Assembly: GCF_013266755.1 (NCBI RefSeq)
Contig: NZ_JABRWJ010000001.1
Location: forward strand, 930,001 to 994,000
DNA: 64,000 nucleotides
Direction of reading: 5' to 3'
Origin: Pseudaquabacterium terrae
Lineage (GTDB): Bacteria > Pseudomonadota > Gammaproteobacteria > Burkholderiales > Burkholderiaceae_C
Below, piece by piece: positions 19,720 through 28,972 of this stretch. Position numbers and translations under genes: made by a program. The notes under the pieces were generated by a model. It did not search any database. It saw only the letters and a program-made list of their open reading frames with translations, and was not told the origin of the DNA. How positions within the stretch are numbered: position 1 is the first letter of the stretch; each line of letters begins with the position of its first letter.

Positions 19720-20417
19720 TGCCCGGCCCGAATCTCACCGCGCTGATCCTGGCCGCCGGCCGCGGCGAGCGCATGCGGCCGCTGACCGATGCGACGCCGA
19801 AGCCGCTGCTGCCGGTGCACGGCAAGCCGATGATCGAATGGCAGCTCGAGGCCCTGGCGCGCGATGGCGTGCGCGAGGTGGTGATCAACACCGCCTGGCT
19901 CGAAGAGCAGTTCCCCGCCGCGCTCGGCGATGGCCGCCGCTGGGGCCTGTCGATCCGCTACTCGATGGAAGGCCGCGACCACGGCGGCGCGCTGGAGACA
20001 GCCGGCGGCATCGCCAAGGCGCTGCGGTGGCTGGGCGAGAGCTTCTGGGTGGTCTCGGGCGACATCGTCATCCCCGGCTTCGTCTTCGACCCGGCGCTGG
20101 CGCAGGCCTTTGCCGCCGGCAGCGACGACGCCGTGATCTGGCTGGTGCCGAACCCGGACTTCAACACGGCCGGCGACTTCCGCCTCGACGGCGACCGCGT
20201 GCAGCGCGACGATGGCCCCAGGCCGCTCACTTACGCCAATATCGCGCTGGTCCGACGTTGCCTGGTCGACGGCCTGGCGCCCGGCACGCCGGCCAAGCTG
20301 AACCGCTACCTGTTCGACGCGGCCGCGGCCGGGCGGCTCGCTGGTCGCCTGCTCGAAGGGCCGTGGCACAACCTGGGCACGCCGCAGCAGCTAGCGGCGC
20401 TCGACCCCGCCGGCTGA
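19719..20417 (+). CDS. murU: MurU-like nucleotidyltransferase
   Basis: A 232-residue sugar-1-phosphate nucleotidyltransferase. The N-terminal LAAGRGERMRPLTDATPKPLL is the nucleotide-binding signature and the lysine in GKPMIEW is also conserved. Later, VVSGDIVI holds the metal-binding Asp. Length and sequence fit N-acetylmuramate-1-phosphate uridylyltransferase, which recycles peptidoglycan sugar together with the kinase AmgK. AmgK normally lies next to it but is absent here, so a different sugar phosphate cannot be excluded. Its start overlaps the speD stop by one base. Confidence 0.78.
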   Translation: MPGPNLTALILAAGRGERMRPLTDATPKPLLPVHGKPMIEWQLEALARDGVREVVINTAWLEEQFPAALGDGRRWGLSIRYSMEGRDHGGALETAGGIAKALRWLGESFWVVSGDIVIPGFVFDPALAQAFAAGSDDAVIWLVPNPDFNTAGDFRLDGDRVQRDDGPRPLTYANIALVRRCLVDGLAPGTPAKLNRYLFDAAAAGRLAGRLLEGPWHNLGTPQQLAALDPAG

Positions 20418-20506
20418 CCACGACAACCAGAGACCACCGGCGCGGCGTGGACCCTCAACTGCGGCCGCGCGCAGCAAGCGCGCATGCAGCACAACGAGCC
20501 GCCCTG

Positions 20507-21436
20507 TCACGCCTGAGCGTCGGCCGCGCGGCCGCGGACCGGGCCGCGCTCGCCGGCGACGGCCCGCCCGCGCCAGAACACGACGACGTTGCCCGCCGCC
20601 ACCAGGCCGAGGCCGAGCAGTCCGCCAAGGGTCCAGCGATAACCCTCGAAGAACGCGGAGACATTGAGTGCGACGACCGGGAACAGCACCGTGCAGTAGG
20701 CGGCGCGGTCGGCACCGAGCCGGCCGACCAGGGTCAGGTAGGCGGTGAAGCCGATCACCGAGCCGGGGATCGCGAGGTACAGCCAGGCGCCGACGTAGAC
20801 CGGCGAGACATCGAAGGCCGGCGGCTGGCCGCTGGCCAGCGCATAGGCCGACACCATCGCCGTGCCGGCGAGCATCGCCCAGGCGTTGGTCTGCAGCGGC
20901 TTCAGGCCCTGGCGCTGCAGCGCGCCGGACAGCAGGTTGCCGAGCGAGAAGCAGTAGGTGCCGGCGAGCGCGAGGCCGAGGCCCCACAGCGTCTCGCGCG
21001 TGCCCAGGCCGGTGAACAGGTCGGTGCCGAACAGCAGCGTGAGGCCGGCCAGTCCAAGAACCGCGCCGAGCAGCACGCGCGGCTGCAGCGGCTGGCCGTG
21101 GAAGAGCCGCGCGTTCAGCGCATTCCACAGCGGCGCGGTCGAGAAGCAGACCGCCACCAGGCCACTGGCGATCCAGCGGCTCGCATGCAGGAAGCACAGG
21201 AAGTTCAGGCAGAACAGGCACAGCCCTTGCGCCAGCAGCAGCGGCCAGGCACTCCTCGGCGGCGCCTTGGCTTCGCGGCGCCAGGCCAGCCAGCCCAGCA
21301 GCACCAGCGCAGCCAGCGCGAAGCGCCAGGCGATCGACCAGGCCACCGGCACGACGCCGAGTTGCAGCTTCAAGGCGATCCAGGTCGTGCCCCAGATCAG
21401 CACGGTCAGCAGGTACAGCGCGGCGGTCGTCGTCAT
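20507..21436 (-). CDS. EamA-family (DMT) exporter
   Basis: A 309-residue membrane protein with ten hydrophobic segments in two EamA repeats, each five helices. LYLLTVLIWGTTWIALKLQLG at the N-terminus is the typical opening, and PGSVIGFTAYLTLVGRLGADRA with LFPVVALNVSAFFEGY the typical second-repeat signature. Such proteins export amino acids or other metabolites; the substrate is unknown. It is divergent from an AraC-family regulator across 104 bp, so it is a plausible target of that regulator. Convergent with murU. Confidence 0.88.
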   Translation of the reverse strand: MTTTAALYLLTVLIWGTTWIALKLQLGVVPVAWSIAWRFALAALVLLGWLAWRREAKAPPRSAWPLLLAQGLCLFCLNFLCFLHASRWIASGLVAVCFSTAPLWNALNARLFHGQPLQPRVLLGAVLGLAGLTLLFGTDLFTGLGTRETLWGLGLALAGTYCFSLGNLLSGALQRQGLKPLQTNAWAMLAGTAMVSAYALASGQPPAFDVSPVYVGAWLYLAIPGSVIGFTAYLTLVGRLGADRAAYCTVLFPVVALNVSAFFEGYRWTLGGLLGLGLVAAGNVVVFWRGRAVAGERGPVRGRAADAQA

Positions 21437-21540
21437 GCGCTCGAGTCTGGCGGGCGCAAGCGTGCAGGCGTCGCAGGATCTTGCGGTTTTGTGCGGCTGC
21501 CCGGCCCGCTTGCTTGGACGCGCGCGTAAGCTCTGCGCCG

Positions 21541-22440
21541 ATGTCCACGTCCCCGCCGGTTGCCGAATTCGCCGTCTGCCGCGAGCTGCTGCGCTCGCAG
21601 GCGGCGCCGCTGCGTTCGCACGCGTTGGGCAGCGGCGGCGCGTGGCTCGTGCAGTGGCGCAATGCCGACACCGAGACGGCCTACCACCAGCCCGGGCACC
21701 ACACGCTGTCGCTGTACCTGCAAGGGGGCGAACAGGTGCGCTGCCTAGACCAGCCGGCAGCGCGCGGCGCGCCCGGCAGCCTGTGCTGCATGCCGGCCGG
21801 GCACGAGTCGCGCTGGCACGTCAACGGCTCGCTGCAACTGCTGCACCTGTACCTGCCGACGCTGCCGCTGGCGTTGGCCGCGGAATGCTGGTTCGACCGC
21901 GACCCGCGGCTCGCCGACCTGCAGGACCGCATCTACTTCGACGATGCGGTCCTGCATGCGCTGGGGCGGCGCATCGTCGCGCTCGACTGGGACCACAGCG
22001 ATGCGAGCCTCGCGCTGCAGGAGCTGGCCTTGCAGATGCAGGCGCGGCTGTTGAGCGCGCATGGCGCGACGCAACGGCCGCCGGCGGCGCGGCTGGCCGC
22101 GCGCGGCGGCCTGTCGCCGGCCGCACGGCGGCGCGTGCTCGATTGCATCGAAAGCGCGCCGGCGGGTAGCTCACCCGGCCTCGACGCGCTGGCCGACGCG
22201 GCCTGCCTGTCGAGCTACCACTTCGTGCGCATGTTCAAGGCCAGCTTCGGCCTGAGCCCGCACGCCTGGGTGATGCAGCGTCGGCTCGCGAAGGCGCGTG
22301 CGCTGCTGGCCGCCGGCCGGCTGCCGCTGCAGCAGGTGGCCGACCAGGCCGGCTATGCGCACCTGAGCCATCTGAACGCCGCGCTGCAGCGCGCCGGGCT
22401 CGGCAGCGCGGCGCGTTATCGAAGGGTGATCAGCCGCTGA
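21541..22440 (+). CDS. AraC-family transcriptional regulator
   Basis: A 299-residue regulator. The N-terminal 150 residues form a cupin-like sensing domain ([21 protein letters not shown]). The C-terminal 100 residues contain two helix-turn-helix motifs: [21 protein letters not shown] for the first, and [21 protein letters not shown] for the second, where a Phe that is usually present is replaced. The start at 21541 excludes a 20-codon upstream extension. It is divergent from an EamA exporter and convergent, with an 11 bp overlap, with the aldo/keto reductase; either could be its target. Confidence 0.88.
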   Translation: MSTSPPVAEFAVCRELLRSQAAPLRSHALGSGGAWLVQWRNADTETAYHQPGHHTLSLYLQGGEQVRCLDQPAARGAPGSLCCMPAGHESRWHVNGSLQLLHLYLPTLPLALAAECWFDRDPRLADLQDRIYFDDAVLHALGRRIVALDWDHSDASLALQELALQMQARLLSAHGATQRPPAARLAARGGLSPAARRRVLDCIESAPAGSSPGLDALADAACLSSYHFVRMFKASFGLSPHAWVMQRRLAKARALLAAGRLPLQQVADQAGYAHLSHLNAALQRAGLGSAARYRRVISR

Positions 22441-23413
22441 CCAACGGCTGGGCGATCGCATCGATGCGCTGCATCAGCTCGGGCGTCAGCTGGTCGGCCA
22501 CCGCCAGCGCGCCCAGGTTGTCCTGCAGCTGCGCCGGCTTCGATGCGCCGGTGATCACCGTCGACACGCGCGGGTTCTTGGTCACCCACGCAATCGCCAG
22601 CTGCGCGGTCGTCGCGCCGAGCTCGGCGGCGATCGTGCCGAGCTGCTGCACCGCGGCGTTCTTCGCCGCGTCGGTCAGCTGCTCGCGCAGGAAGCCCATC
22701 GTCTCCATCGCGCCGCGCGTGCCGGCCGGGATGCCGTCCTTGTACTTGCCGGTCAGCAGGCCCGAGGCGAGCGGGCTCCAGGTCGTCAGCCCGAGTCCGA
22801 TGTCCTCGTAGAGCCGCGCGTATTCCTGCTCGACCTTCTTGCGGTGGAACAGGTGGTACTGCGGCTGCTCCATCACCGGCTTGTGCAGGTGGTGGCGTTC
22901 GGCGATCGCCCAGGCGGCGCGGATGTCGGCCGCGGACCACTCGCTGGTGCCCCAGTACAGCGCCTTGCCCTGCGTGATCATGTCGCTCATCGCGCGCACC
23001 GTCTCCTCGATCGGCGTGTGCGGGTCGGGCCGGTGGCAGTAGACGAGATCGATGTGCTCGAGGCCGAAGCGCTGCAGCGAGCCGTCGATGGCCTGCATCA
23101 GGTACTTGCGGTTCAGCGTGTCCTTGCGATTGACCGCGTCGCCCTGGCGATCGAGGCCCCAGAAGAATTTCGTCGAGACGACGTAGTGCAGGCGCGGCTT
23201 GTTCAGGCGCTTCAGCGCCTGGCCCATCACCTCTTCGCTGTGGCCACCGGCATAGGCCTCGGCGTTGTCGAAGAAGTTGATGCCGGCGTCCAGCGCGGCG
23301 GCGAGCATCTCGACCGCGGCGTTGACGTCGACCTGGTTGTGGTACGTGACCCAGGAGCCGAGCGAGAGCTCGCTGACACGCAGGCCGGCATGGCCGAGGC
23401 GGCGGTATCGCAT
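22430..23413 (-). CDS. aldo/keto reductase, potassium-channel-beta-like
   Basis: A 327-residue NADPH-dependent TIM-barrel oxidoreductase. The tetrad is visible: Asp and Tyr in [14 protein letters not shown], Lys in VVSTKFFWG and His in [15 protein letters not shown]. The ending, [16 protein letters not shown] followed by a helix, binds the cofactor phosphate. The sequence is closest to the Kv-beta/YghZ subgroup, members of which reduce small aldehydes such as methylglyoxal (family knowledge). It is 71 bp upstream of the FAD oxidoreductase stop on the same strand. Confidence 0.88.
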   Translation of the reverse strand: MRYRRLGHAGLRVSELSLGSWVTYHNQVDVNAAVEMLAAALDAGINFFDNAEAYAGGHSEEVMGQALKRLNKPRLHYVVSTKFFWGLDRQGDAVNRKDTLNRKYLMQAIDGSLQRFGLEHIDLVYCHRPDPHTPIEETVRAMSDMITQGKALYWGTSEWSAADIRAAWAIAERHHLHKPVMEQPQYHLFHRKKVEQEYARLYEDIGLGLTTWSPLASGLLTGKYKDGIPAGTRGAMETMGFLREQLTDAAKNAAVQQLGTIAAELGATTAQLAIAWVTKNPRVSTVITGASKPAQLQDNLGALAVADQLTPELMQRIDAIAQPLVSG

Positions 23414-23484
23414 GTGGGGGTTGAGCGGTTGATCGAAGGGGCCGCAGGGTAACAAGCGCGGGCCGGCCCGCATCGGCGCGGGGC

Positions 23485-25086
23485 TTATGCCGCCGCCCGC
23501 AGCCAGCGTGCGAGCCGCGTGCCGGCGCTGTCGCCGTGCGTGAAGGCTTCTTCGAAGATCGAGTACGCCGACAGGTCGCTGTGCGCGAAACGGACGCGGC
23601 CGTCGCTGCGCGCCAGCGCCGCCAATGCGGGCGACGAGCGCAGCCCCGGCACCGGGATGCTCATCGCATGGCCGTAGCGCATCAGCACGATGCGTTCGAG
23701 CTTCTCCGGCAGGTCCGGATGCAGCGGCAGCAGCTCGTCCACGACCTGCTGCGCCCAGCTTGCTGCGCTGCCGTCGAGCAGCGCGCCCCGCTGCGCGCGC
23801 GGCAATGCCCAGTAGGTGGTGAGCACCGTGGGCTGCGGCAACGGGCTCAGGCGCTGGTGACCGGCATCGACATACCCGAGCGCACCGCCGCCGTAGCGCA
23901 CGTTGTCCCAGGCCGCTGGCGCGCCGATACCGCGGTCGAGCAGCGGCGCGCGCAGTTGCAGATTGGCGACCAGCCACGGCGCGTGCGGCTGCTGCGCGGC
24001 CGCGGCACGCAGGGCGTCGGATGGCTGGTCGATCAGGCGCGCGGCGACGAAGAGCGGCACGCACAGCAGCACGGCCCGTGCGTGCCAGGCCTCGGCGCGG
24101 CCGCTCGATTCGTCCCAGGCCAGCGCGTCGACGCCGTCGCGCGTCTGCGCCATGCGCAGCACCGTGCGGCCGCCATGCAGCCGATCGCGCAGCGGTGCCG
24201 CCAGCCGCTCGACCAACCAGGCGTTGCCCTCGGGCCAGGTGAACACCGCGTCGCGCGCGCCATCGCCATCCCCCGGCGCATCGAAGCCGTGGCGACTCGC
24301 GAAGTAGTGCAGCCCGGCCCAGGCCGAGACCTCGCCGAGGCCGGCACCGTAGTCGTCTCGGCAGGCGTAGTCGAGGTACCAGCGCAGCCGCTCGTCGACG
24401 AGTCTTTCGCGCGTTAGCCAGTCGACAAAGGTCACGGCATCGAGCGCCGCATGCTCGGCGGTCCAGCGCGCGCGTTGCGTCGGCAGTGCGAAGCCGAGCC
24501 GCTGCGCCGCGGCCACGCGCTGCGCGAAGGCGCGGTACTGCTCGAGCGTCGCCGAGCCCGGCTCGGCCGGCGGCAGCAGGCCCTCGTGCCAGGCACCGTC
24601 GAAGAACAAGCGCTCCTGCGGGCTGTGGCACAGGTGCCGCTCGTCGGCGACCCAGCGGCCGGCGCGCAGCGACATCAGGCCGATCTGCTGCAGCCAGTCG
24701 CGCACCTCGTGCGCCGCGTCGCCCGGCACCGGCAGGTAGTGCGCGCCCAGCGGGCAACTCAAGCCCCCGAGCGCGTGGCCGCGGCTGTTGCCGCCGGGCT
24801 GGTCTTCCAACTCCAGCAGCGCGAGGTCGCCGACGCCTTCACGCTGCAGCGCGCGCGCCGCGGCGAGTCCGGCGATGCCGGCGCCGATCACCAGCACGTC
24901 GGTGCGGCGCTGCACGGCGGGGGCCGGCGGTGCACCGCTGCGCGCGGTGCGCAGGCGATGGCCGCGCGCATGCGCGGCGCCCAGCCATTGCGCGCCGGCC
25001 ACCGCCGGATGGGTCGCCGGGCGCTGCTCGCAGCCGGCCACAAGCGCCACGCCGGCCGCCAGCACGCTGCGGCGACGCCAACTCAC
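23485..25086 (-). CDS. exported FAD-dependent amine-oxidase-like oxidoreductase
   Basis: A 533-residue flavoprotein. The N-terminus [18 protein letters not shown] has the features of a Tat signal ending in a lipobox, so it is probably a folded, lipid-anchored periplasmic protein. The dinucleotide-binding [17 protein letters not shown] begins near residue 68, followed by a NAD(P)-binding-8/amine oxidase fold (DQPGGNSRG). The GTG start overlaps the stop of the spermidine synthase gene (GTGA). This pairing suggests that it may oxidise a polyamine or another product of that enzyme; this is inference. Substrate residues are not recognisable. Confidence 0.8.
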   Translation of the reverse strand: MSWRRRSVLAAGVALVAGCEQRPATHPAVAGAQWLGAAHARGHRLRTARSGAPPAPAVQRRTDVLVIGAGIAGLAAARALQREGVGDLALLELEDQPGGNSRGHALGGLSCPLGAHYLPVPGDAAHEVRDWLQQIGLMSLRAGRWVADERHLCHSPQERLFFDGAWHEGLLPPAEPGSATLEQYRAFAQRVAAAQRLGFALPTQRARWTAEHAALDAVTFVDWLTRERLVDERLRWYLDYACRDDYGAGLGEVSAWAGLHYFASRHGFDAPGDGDGARDAVFTWPEGNAWLVERLAAPLRDRLHGGRTVLRMAQTRDGVDALAWDESSGRAEAWHARAVLLCVPLFVAARLIDQPSDALRAAAAQQPHAPWLVANLQLRAPLLDRGIGAPAAWDNVRYGGGALGYVDAGHQRLSPLPQPTVLTTYWALPRAQRGALLDGSAASWAQQVVDELLPLHPDLPEKLERIVLMRYGHAMSIPVPGLRSSPALAALARSDGRVRFAHSDLSAYSIFEEAFTHGDSAGTRLARWLRAAA

Positions 25087-26663
25087 TCGTGCACCTTGCC
25101 CCACTCGGCCTCGAAGGTGTGCACCAGCGTCTGGTTCGACAGCCGGTTCGGCTCGGCCGGTACGCGCGCCATGTCGGGCGGGAAGCTGAACAGCGCCGCC
25201 CACGCGGTGTCCGGGCCGAGGAAACGCAGCCCCGGCGGCAGCGCATCCGGCACGCGCCAGGGCCGGTGGCTGGCGAGGATGAAGCCCCACTCGCCGAAGC
25301 TCGGCACGTGCGCGTGGTACGGCGTCGCGGTGAGGCCGGCCGCTTCGATCGTCGTCGCGACGGTCCAGAAGCTCTTGCGCGCGATCAGCGGCGAGGTGGT
25401 CTGCACCACCGCGTAGCCGCCGGCGGCCAGGTGCTGGTCGAGGCGCTGGTAGAAGGTCGTCGAATAGAGCTTGCCGAGCGAGAAATTGCTGGGATCGGGG
25501 AAGTCGACGACGATGACGTCGAACACCTCGCGCTGCTGTTCGAGCCACCCGAAGGCATCGGTGTTGACGATGGTCAGCTTCGGCGAGCGCAGCGCATCGG
25601 CATTCAGCGTGCGCAGCAGCGGCAGCTCGGCAAAGAGCCGCGTGATGTGCGGATCGAGCTCGACCAGCGTCACGCGCTCGACGCCCGGGTACTTCAGCAC
25701 CTCGCGCACGGCCATGCCGTCGCCGCCGCCGAGCACCAGCACGCGCTTGGGCGCACCGTGCGCCGCCATCGCCGGGTGCACCAGCGCCTCGTGGTAGCGG
25801 TACTCGTCGCGCGAGTGGAACTGCAGGTTGCCGTTGAGGAAGAGCCGCACGCCCGCCGGACCGGCGGTGACGACGATGCGCTGGTAGGCGCTCGATTCGC
25901 GCAGCACGACGCGGTCGCCGTAGAAGCGGTCCTCGGCCCAGCTGGTCAGCCGGTCGGCGCCGGCCAGCGCGGCGAGCAGCACGCCGATGACGAAGGCGCA
26001 GGCCAGCGCATGCGCGCGCAGCGTGCGCAGCTCGCCGCGAAAGAGCCACAGCGCCCACACCGCGACCGCGGCATTCAGCAGGCCGAAGAAGACCCCCGTG
26101 CGCACCAGCCCCAGATGCGGCACCAGCAGCAGCGGGAAGGCCACCGACACCGCCAGCGCGCCGAGGTAGTCGAAGGTCAGCACCTGCGACACCAGCTCCT
26201 TCAGTGCGTAACGTTGCTGGAAATGGCGCTTCAGGATGCGCATCACCAGCGGGATCTCGAGCCCGACCAGGATGCCGACCACCAGCACCAGCCCGTACAG
26301 CAGCAGCCGGAACGACAGCGCATGGCCGGCCGGCAGCAGGCTGTGTGCGGCGAACAGCGCCGCCGGCATCAGCCCGCCGACCAGGCCGACCAGCAGCTCG
26401 ATGCGCAGGAACTGCGCCACCAGCTGGTGCTCGATGTGCCGCGACAGCCACGAGCCGACGCCCATCGCGAACAGATAACTGCCGATGACGGTGGAGAACT
26501 GCAGCACCGAATCGCCGAGCAGGTAGCTCGCCAGCGCGCCGGCGGCAAGCTCGTAGACCAGGCCGCAGGCAGCGACGACGAACACCGACGCCAGCAGCGC
26601 GAGCTCGGCCGGCGCGATGCCGGGCGTCGACGGCGGGGATTCGGCAGCGATCGGAGCGGACAT
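25083..26663 (-). CDS. membrane-integrated spermidine synthase-like aminopropyltransferase
   Basis: A 526-residue fusion. Residues 15-230 hold about seven membrane helices; about 240-500 form a spermidine synthase domain. Within that domain, HYR/YHE-type residues occur in RDEYRYHEALVHPA, VLVLGGGDGMAVREVLKYPG is the nucleotide-binding loop, VTLVELDPHITRLF the SAM-ribose contact, and VDFPDPSNFSLGKLYS holds the catalytic Asp region. Soluble SpeE lacks the membrane part. The gene is translationally coupled to the exported FAD oxidoreductase. Upstream on the same strand, beyond an opposite-strand peptidase gene, are DUF350, DUF4178 and SPFH genes that commonly accompany this membrane form (recollection, to be checked). 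Confidence 0.88.
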   Translation of the reverse strand: MSAPIAAESPPSTPGIAPAELALLASVFVVAACGLVYELAAGALASYLLGDSVLQFSTVIGSYLFAMGVGSWLSRHIEHQLVAQFLRIELLVGLVGGLMPAALFAAHSLLPAGHALSFRLLLYGLVLVVGILVGLEIPLVMRILKRHFQQRYALKELVSQVLTFDYLGALAVSVAFPLLLVPHLGLVRTGVFFGLLNAAVAVWALWLFRGELRTLRAHALACAFVIGVLLAALAGADRLTSWAEDRFYGDRVVLRESSAYQRIVVTAGPAGVRLFLNGNLQFHSRDEYRYHEALVHPAMAAHGAPKRVLVLGGGDGMAVREVLKYPGVERVTLVELDPHITRLFAELPLLRTLNADALRSPKLTIVNTDAFGWLEQQREVFDVIVVDFPDPSNFSLGKLYSTTFYQRLDQHLAAGGYAVVQTTSPLIARKSFWTVATTIEAAGLTATPYHAHVPSFGEWGFILASHRPWRVPDALPPGLRFLGPDTAWAALFSFPPDMARVPAEPNRLSNQTLVHTFEAEWGKVHE

Positions 26664-26730
26664 GGCTGGCGCGAGCGTAGCAGGCGGGGTCTCTATCATC
26701 CCGGTCGGGATGACCTCGGGAGGACACAAC

Positions 26731-28677
26731 ATGCCGGCGACCTTGCGCGCCCTGCTCCTGGCGCTGTGCTGCGCCGCCGCACACGCCGCTGACACCACGG
26801 CACCGGCACCGCTGCCGCTGCAGGCCTTCGCGAACCTGCCGCTGGTGCAGGACGTCGTGCTGTCGCCGGACGGCAAGCGTTTCGCGGCACTGATGAACCG
26901 TGGCGACGACACGCTGCTGGCCACGCGCGAGGTCGCCGGCGGCGTGCCGCTGCGCTCGCTGCTGAAGACCGACAACCGGCAGTTCCGCTTCGGGTGGATC
27001 CGCTGGGTCAACAACGAGCGCCTGGTCGTCAGCGTGCGCTATCCGAGCCGCCATGGCTGGGTCGAGATTTCCGAGACTCGGCTGGTTTCGATCAAGCATG
27101 ACGGCACGGGCATCGTCAACCTGGTGCGCCGGGCCGCCTTCGACCGATCGCAGCACGCGCAATTCCAGGACCAGGTGATCGATTGGTTGCCCGATGATGG
27201 TCGCCACGTGTTGCTGCAGCTGGTCGACGACAGCGGCCTCGATCCGCTGGTCTTTCGGGTGGATGTCGAGACGGGTCGCCGCACGCCGGTGCATGGCGCG
27301 CGCAGCGACGTGCGGCGCTGGATCACCGACGGCAGCCATCGCGTGCGCGTCGGCATCAAGCAACGCGACGCGAAGGTCGAGATCCTGGTCAGCGATCCGG
27401 AGGGCCAGCGCTGGCGCACGGCGTGGTCGTTCGACGTCTTCGATCGCGACGCGGTGTGGCCGATCGGCTTCCGCGCCGACCCGAACCGGCTGATCGTGCA
27501 GGCCGACCACGAGGGTCGCCGCGCGGTGTTCGAAGTCGACCTGAGCCAAGCCGACCTGCCGCGCAAGCTGCTGGTGAGCCACCCGCGCTTCGACCTCGGC
27601 GGCGAGCTGATGACCGCGCCGAAGACGGGCCAGGCGATCGGCGTGCGCGTCAACCTGCTCGGTGATGCCGCGGCCGGCTTCTGGGACGCCGATACCAAGG
27701 GCTTGCTGCAGGCGATCGACCGCGCGCTGCCCGAGCGCCGCAACCGGCTGCTGCAATTCAGCGCCGACGGCTCGCGCTACCTGCTGTACTCGACCGGCAA
27801 CGGCGTGCCGGGCGAGTACTACGTCGGCCTGCGCGAAGGCGGTACGCTGGCGCTGCTGGCCGGCACCTATCCGCAACTCGTCGACAAGCCGCTGGCGCGC
27901 AAGCGCGCCCTGACGATCAGCGCCCGCGACGGCACCGCGCTGCCCTCGTACCTGACGCTGCCGCCGGGCCGCGACCCGCCGCGGATGCTGCCGGCGGTGA
28001 TCCTGCCGCACGGTGGTCCGATCAGCAACGACACGATCGACTTCGACCCCTGGGTGCAGTTCCTGGCCGACCGGGGCTACGCGGTGCTGCAGGTCAACTT
28101 CCGCGGCTCCTGGGGCTTCGGCCACGAGCACATGCGCGCCGGGCTGAAGCGCTGGGGGCTGGACATGCAGGACGACCTGAGCGATGCGGTGCAGTGGTTG
28201 ACGAAGAGCGGCGCGGCCGATCCGTCGCGGGTGTGCATCGTCGGCGGCAGCTATGGCGGCTATGCGGCGCTGATGGGCGCGGCGAAGACGCCGGAGCTCT
28301 ATCGCTGCGTCGTCAGCTTCGCCGGGGTGAGTGATCTGATGGCGCTCGGTGCGCACCAGCGCGGCTTCGTCAACGGCGCGGCAGTGTTCGAGCGCCAGGT
28401 CGGCTCGACCTGGGACGACAGCGAGCGCCTGAAAGCGACGTCACCGCGCCGCCTGGCCGCGCAGTTCAAAGCCCCGGTGCTGCTGGTGCACGGCACGCTG
28501 GATCGCAGCGTGCCGTTCGAGCACAGCGACATGATGGCCGATGCGCTGAAGGATGCCGGCAAGCCGCACCGCTTCGTCAAGCAGGAAGAAGGCGACCACC
28601 ACCTGAGCAACCAGGCGCACCGCACGCAGTTCTTCCGCGAGCTGGAGGCCTTCCTGGCCGAGCACATCGGAAGGTAG
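26731..28677 (+). CDS. S9-family prolyl oligopeptidase-like peptidase, exported
   Basis: A 648-residue alpha/beta-hydrolase peptidase. MPATLRALLLALCCAAAHA is a signal peptide, so it acts in the periplasm. Residues 30-390 are a beta-propeller that restricts access. The catalytic domain has Ser in GGSYGGYAALMG, Asp in GTLDRSVPF and His in EGDHHLS. GGAGGACACAAC before ATG 26731 supplies the ribosome binding site. It sits on the plus strand between the spermidine synthase and DUF350 genes, splitting an otherwise minus-strand cluster. Substrates are likely short peptides. Confidence 0.9.
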   Translation: MPATLRALLLALCCAAAHAADTTAPAPLPLQAFANLPLVQDVVLSPDGKRFAALMNRGDDTLLATREVAGGVPLRSLLKTDNRQFRFGWIRWVNNERLVVSVRYPSRHGWVEISETRLVSIKHDGTGIVNLVRRAAFDRSQHAQFQDQVIDWLPDDGRHVLLQLVDDSGLDPLVFRVDVETGRRTPVHGARSDVRRWITDGSHRVRVGIKQRDAKVEILVSDPEGQRWRTAWSFDVFDRDAVWPIGFRADPNRLIVQADHEGRRAVFEVDLSQADLPRKLLVSHPRFDLGGELMTAPKTGQAIGVRVNLLGDAAAGFWDADTKGLLQAIDRALPERRNRLLQFSADGSRYLLYSTGNGVPGEYYVGLREGGTLALLAGTYPQLVDKPLARKRALTISARDGTALPSYLTLPPGRDPPRMLPAVILPHGGPISNDTIDFDPWVQFLADRGYAVLQVNFRGSWGFGHEHMRAGLKRWGLDMQDDLSDAVQWLTKSGAADPSRVCIVGGSYGGYAALMGAAKTPELYRCVVSFAGVSDLMALGAHQRGFVNGAAVFERQVGSTWDDSERLKATSPRRLAAQFKAPVLLVHGTLDRSVPFEHSDMMADALKDAGKPHRFVKQEEGDHHLSNQAHRTQFFRELEAFLAEHIGR

Positions 28678-28684
28678 TTCACGG

Positions 28685-28707
28685 CCCCGGCCGCCCGGCG
28701 GCCGGGG
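28685..28707. terminator. hairpin between convergent genes
   Basis: A perfect 10 bp stem CCCCGGCCGC/GCGGCCGGGG with a three-base loop, placed 8 bp after the peptidase stop and 12 bp before the DUF350 stop. No T tract follows on either strand. It may act as a transcript end or stabiliser for both genes. Confidence 0.45.
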
Positions 28708-28718
28708 ACCCATTCAAC

Positions 28719-28940
28719 CTAGCCGTGGATCGCCGCGGCGACGATCTGCCCGATCGCGATGAACATCGCGCCGACGACGATCGCCAGCGCCATGTTCTTC
28801 TTCTCGCAGATTTCCTCCCACAGGCTGTACGGCGTGATCTTGTCGATGATCACGAAGCTGAGCCACAGCACCGCGACGCCGATGAAGGCGTAGAGGATCG
28901 ATCCCAGCACGACGCCGGGCTTGAGCCATTCGAATCCCAT
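28719..28940 (-). CDS. DUF350 small membrane protein (YjfL-like)
   Basis: A 73-residue protein with two hydrophobic helices (VVLGSILYAFIGVAVLWLSFV and ALAIVVGAMFIAIGQIVAAA) joined by a short charged loop (KITPYSLWEEICEKKN). This is half the size of the usual four-helix DUF350 protein. The family includes E. coli YjfL, encoded with a PspA-like protein; its role is unknown, although an envelope function is likely. It follows the DUF4178 gene by 32 bp on the same strand. Confidence 0.8.
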   Translation of the reverse strand: MGFEWLKPGVVLGSILYAFIGVAVLWLSFVIIDKITPYSLWEEICEKKNMALAIVVGAMFIAIGQIVAAAIHG

Positions 28941-28972
28941 CTTCTTCGCTCCTTGTGTTGCGCTTCACGCCG

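Noticed and set aside
25087-28356. An upstream extension of the FAD oxidoreductase frame through the spermidine synthase and peptidase genes.
   Set aside because: It runs in another frame across the real spermidine synthase gene; the Tat signal immediately follows GTG 25086.
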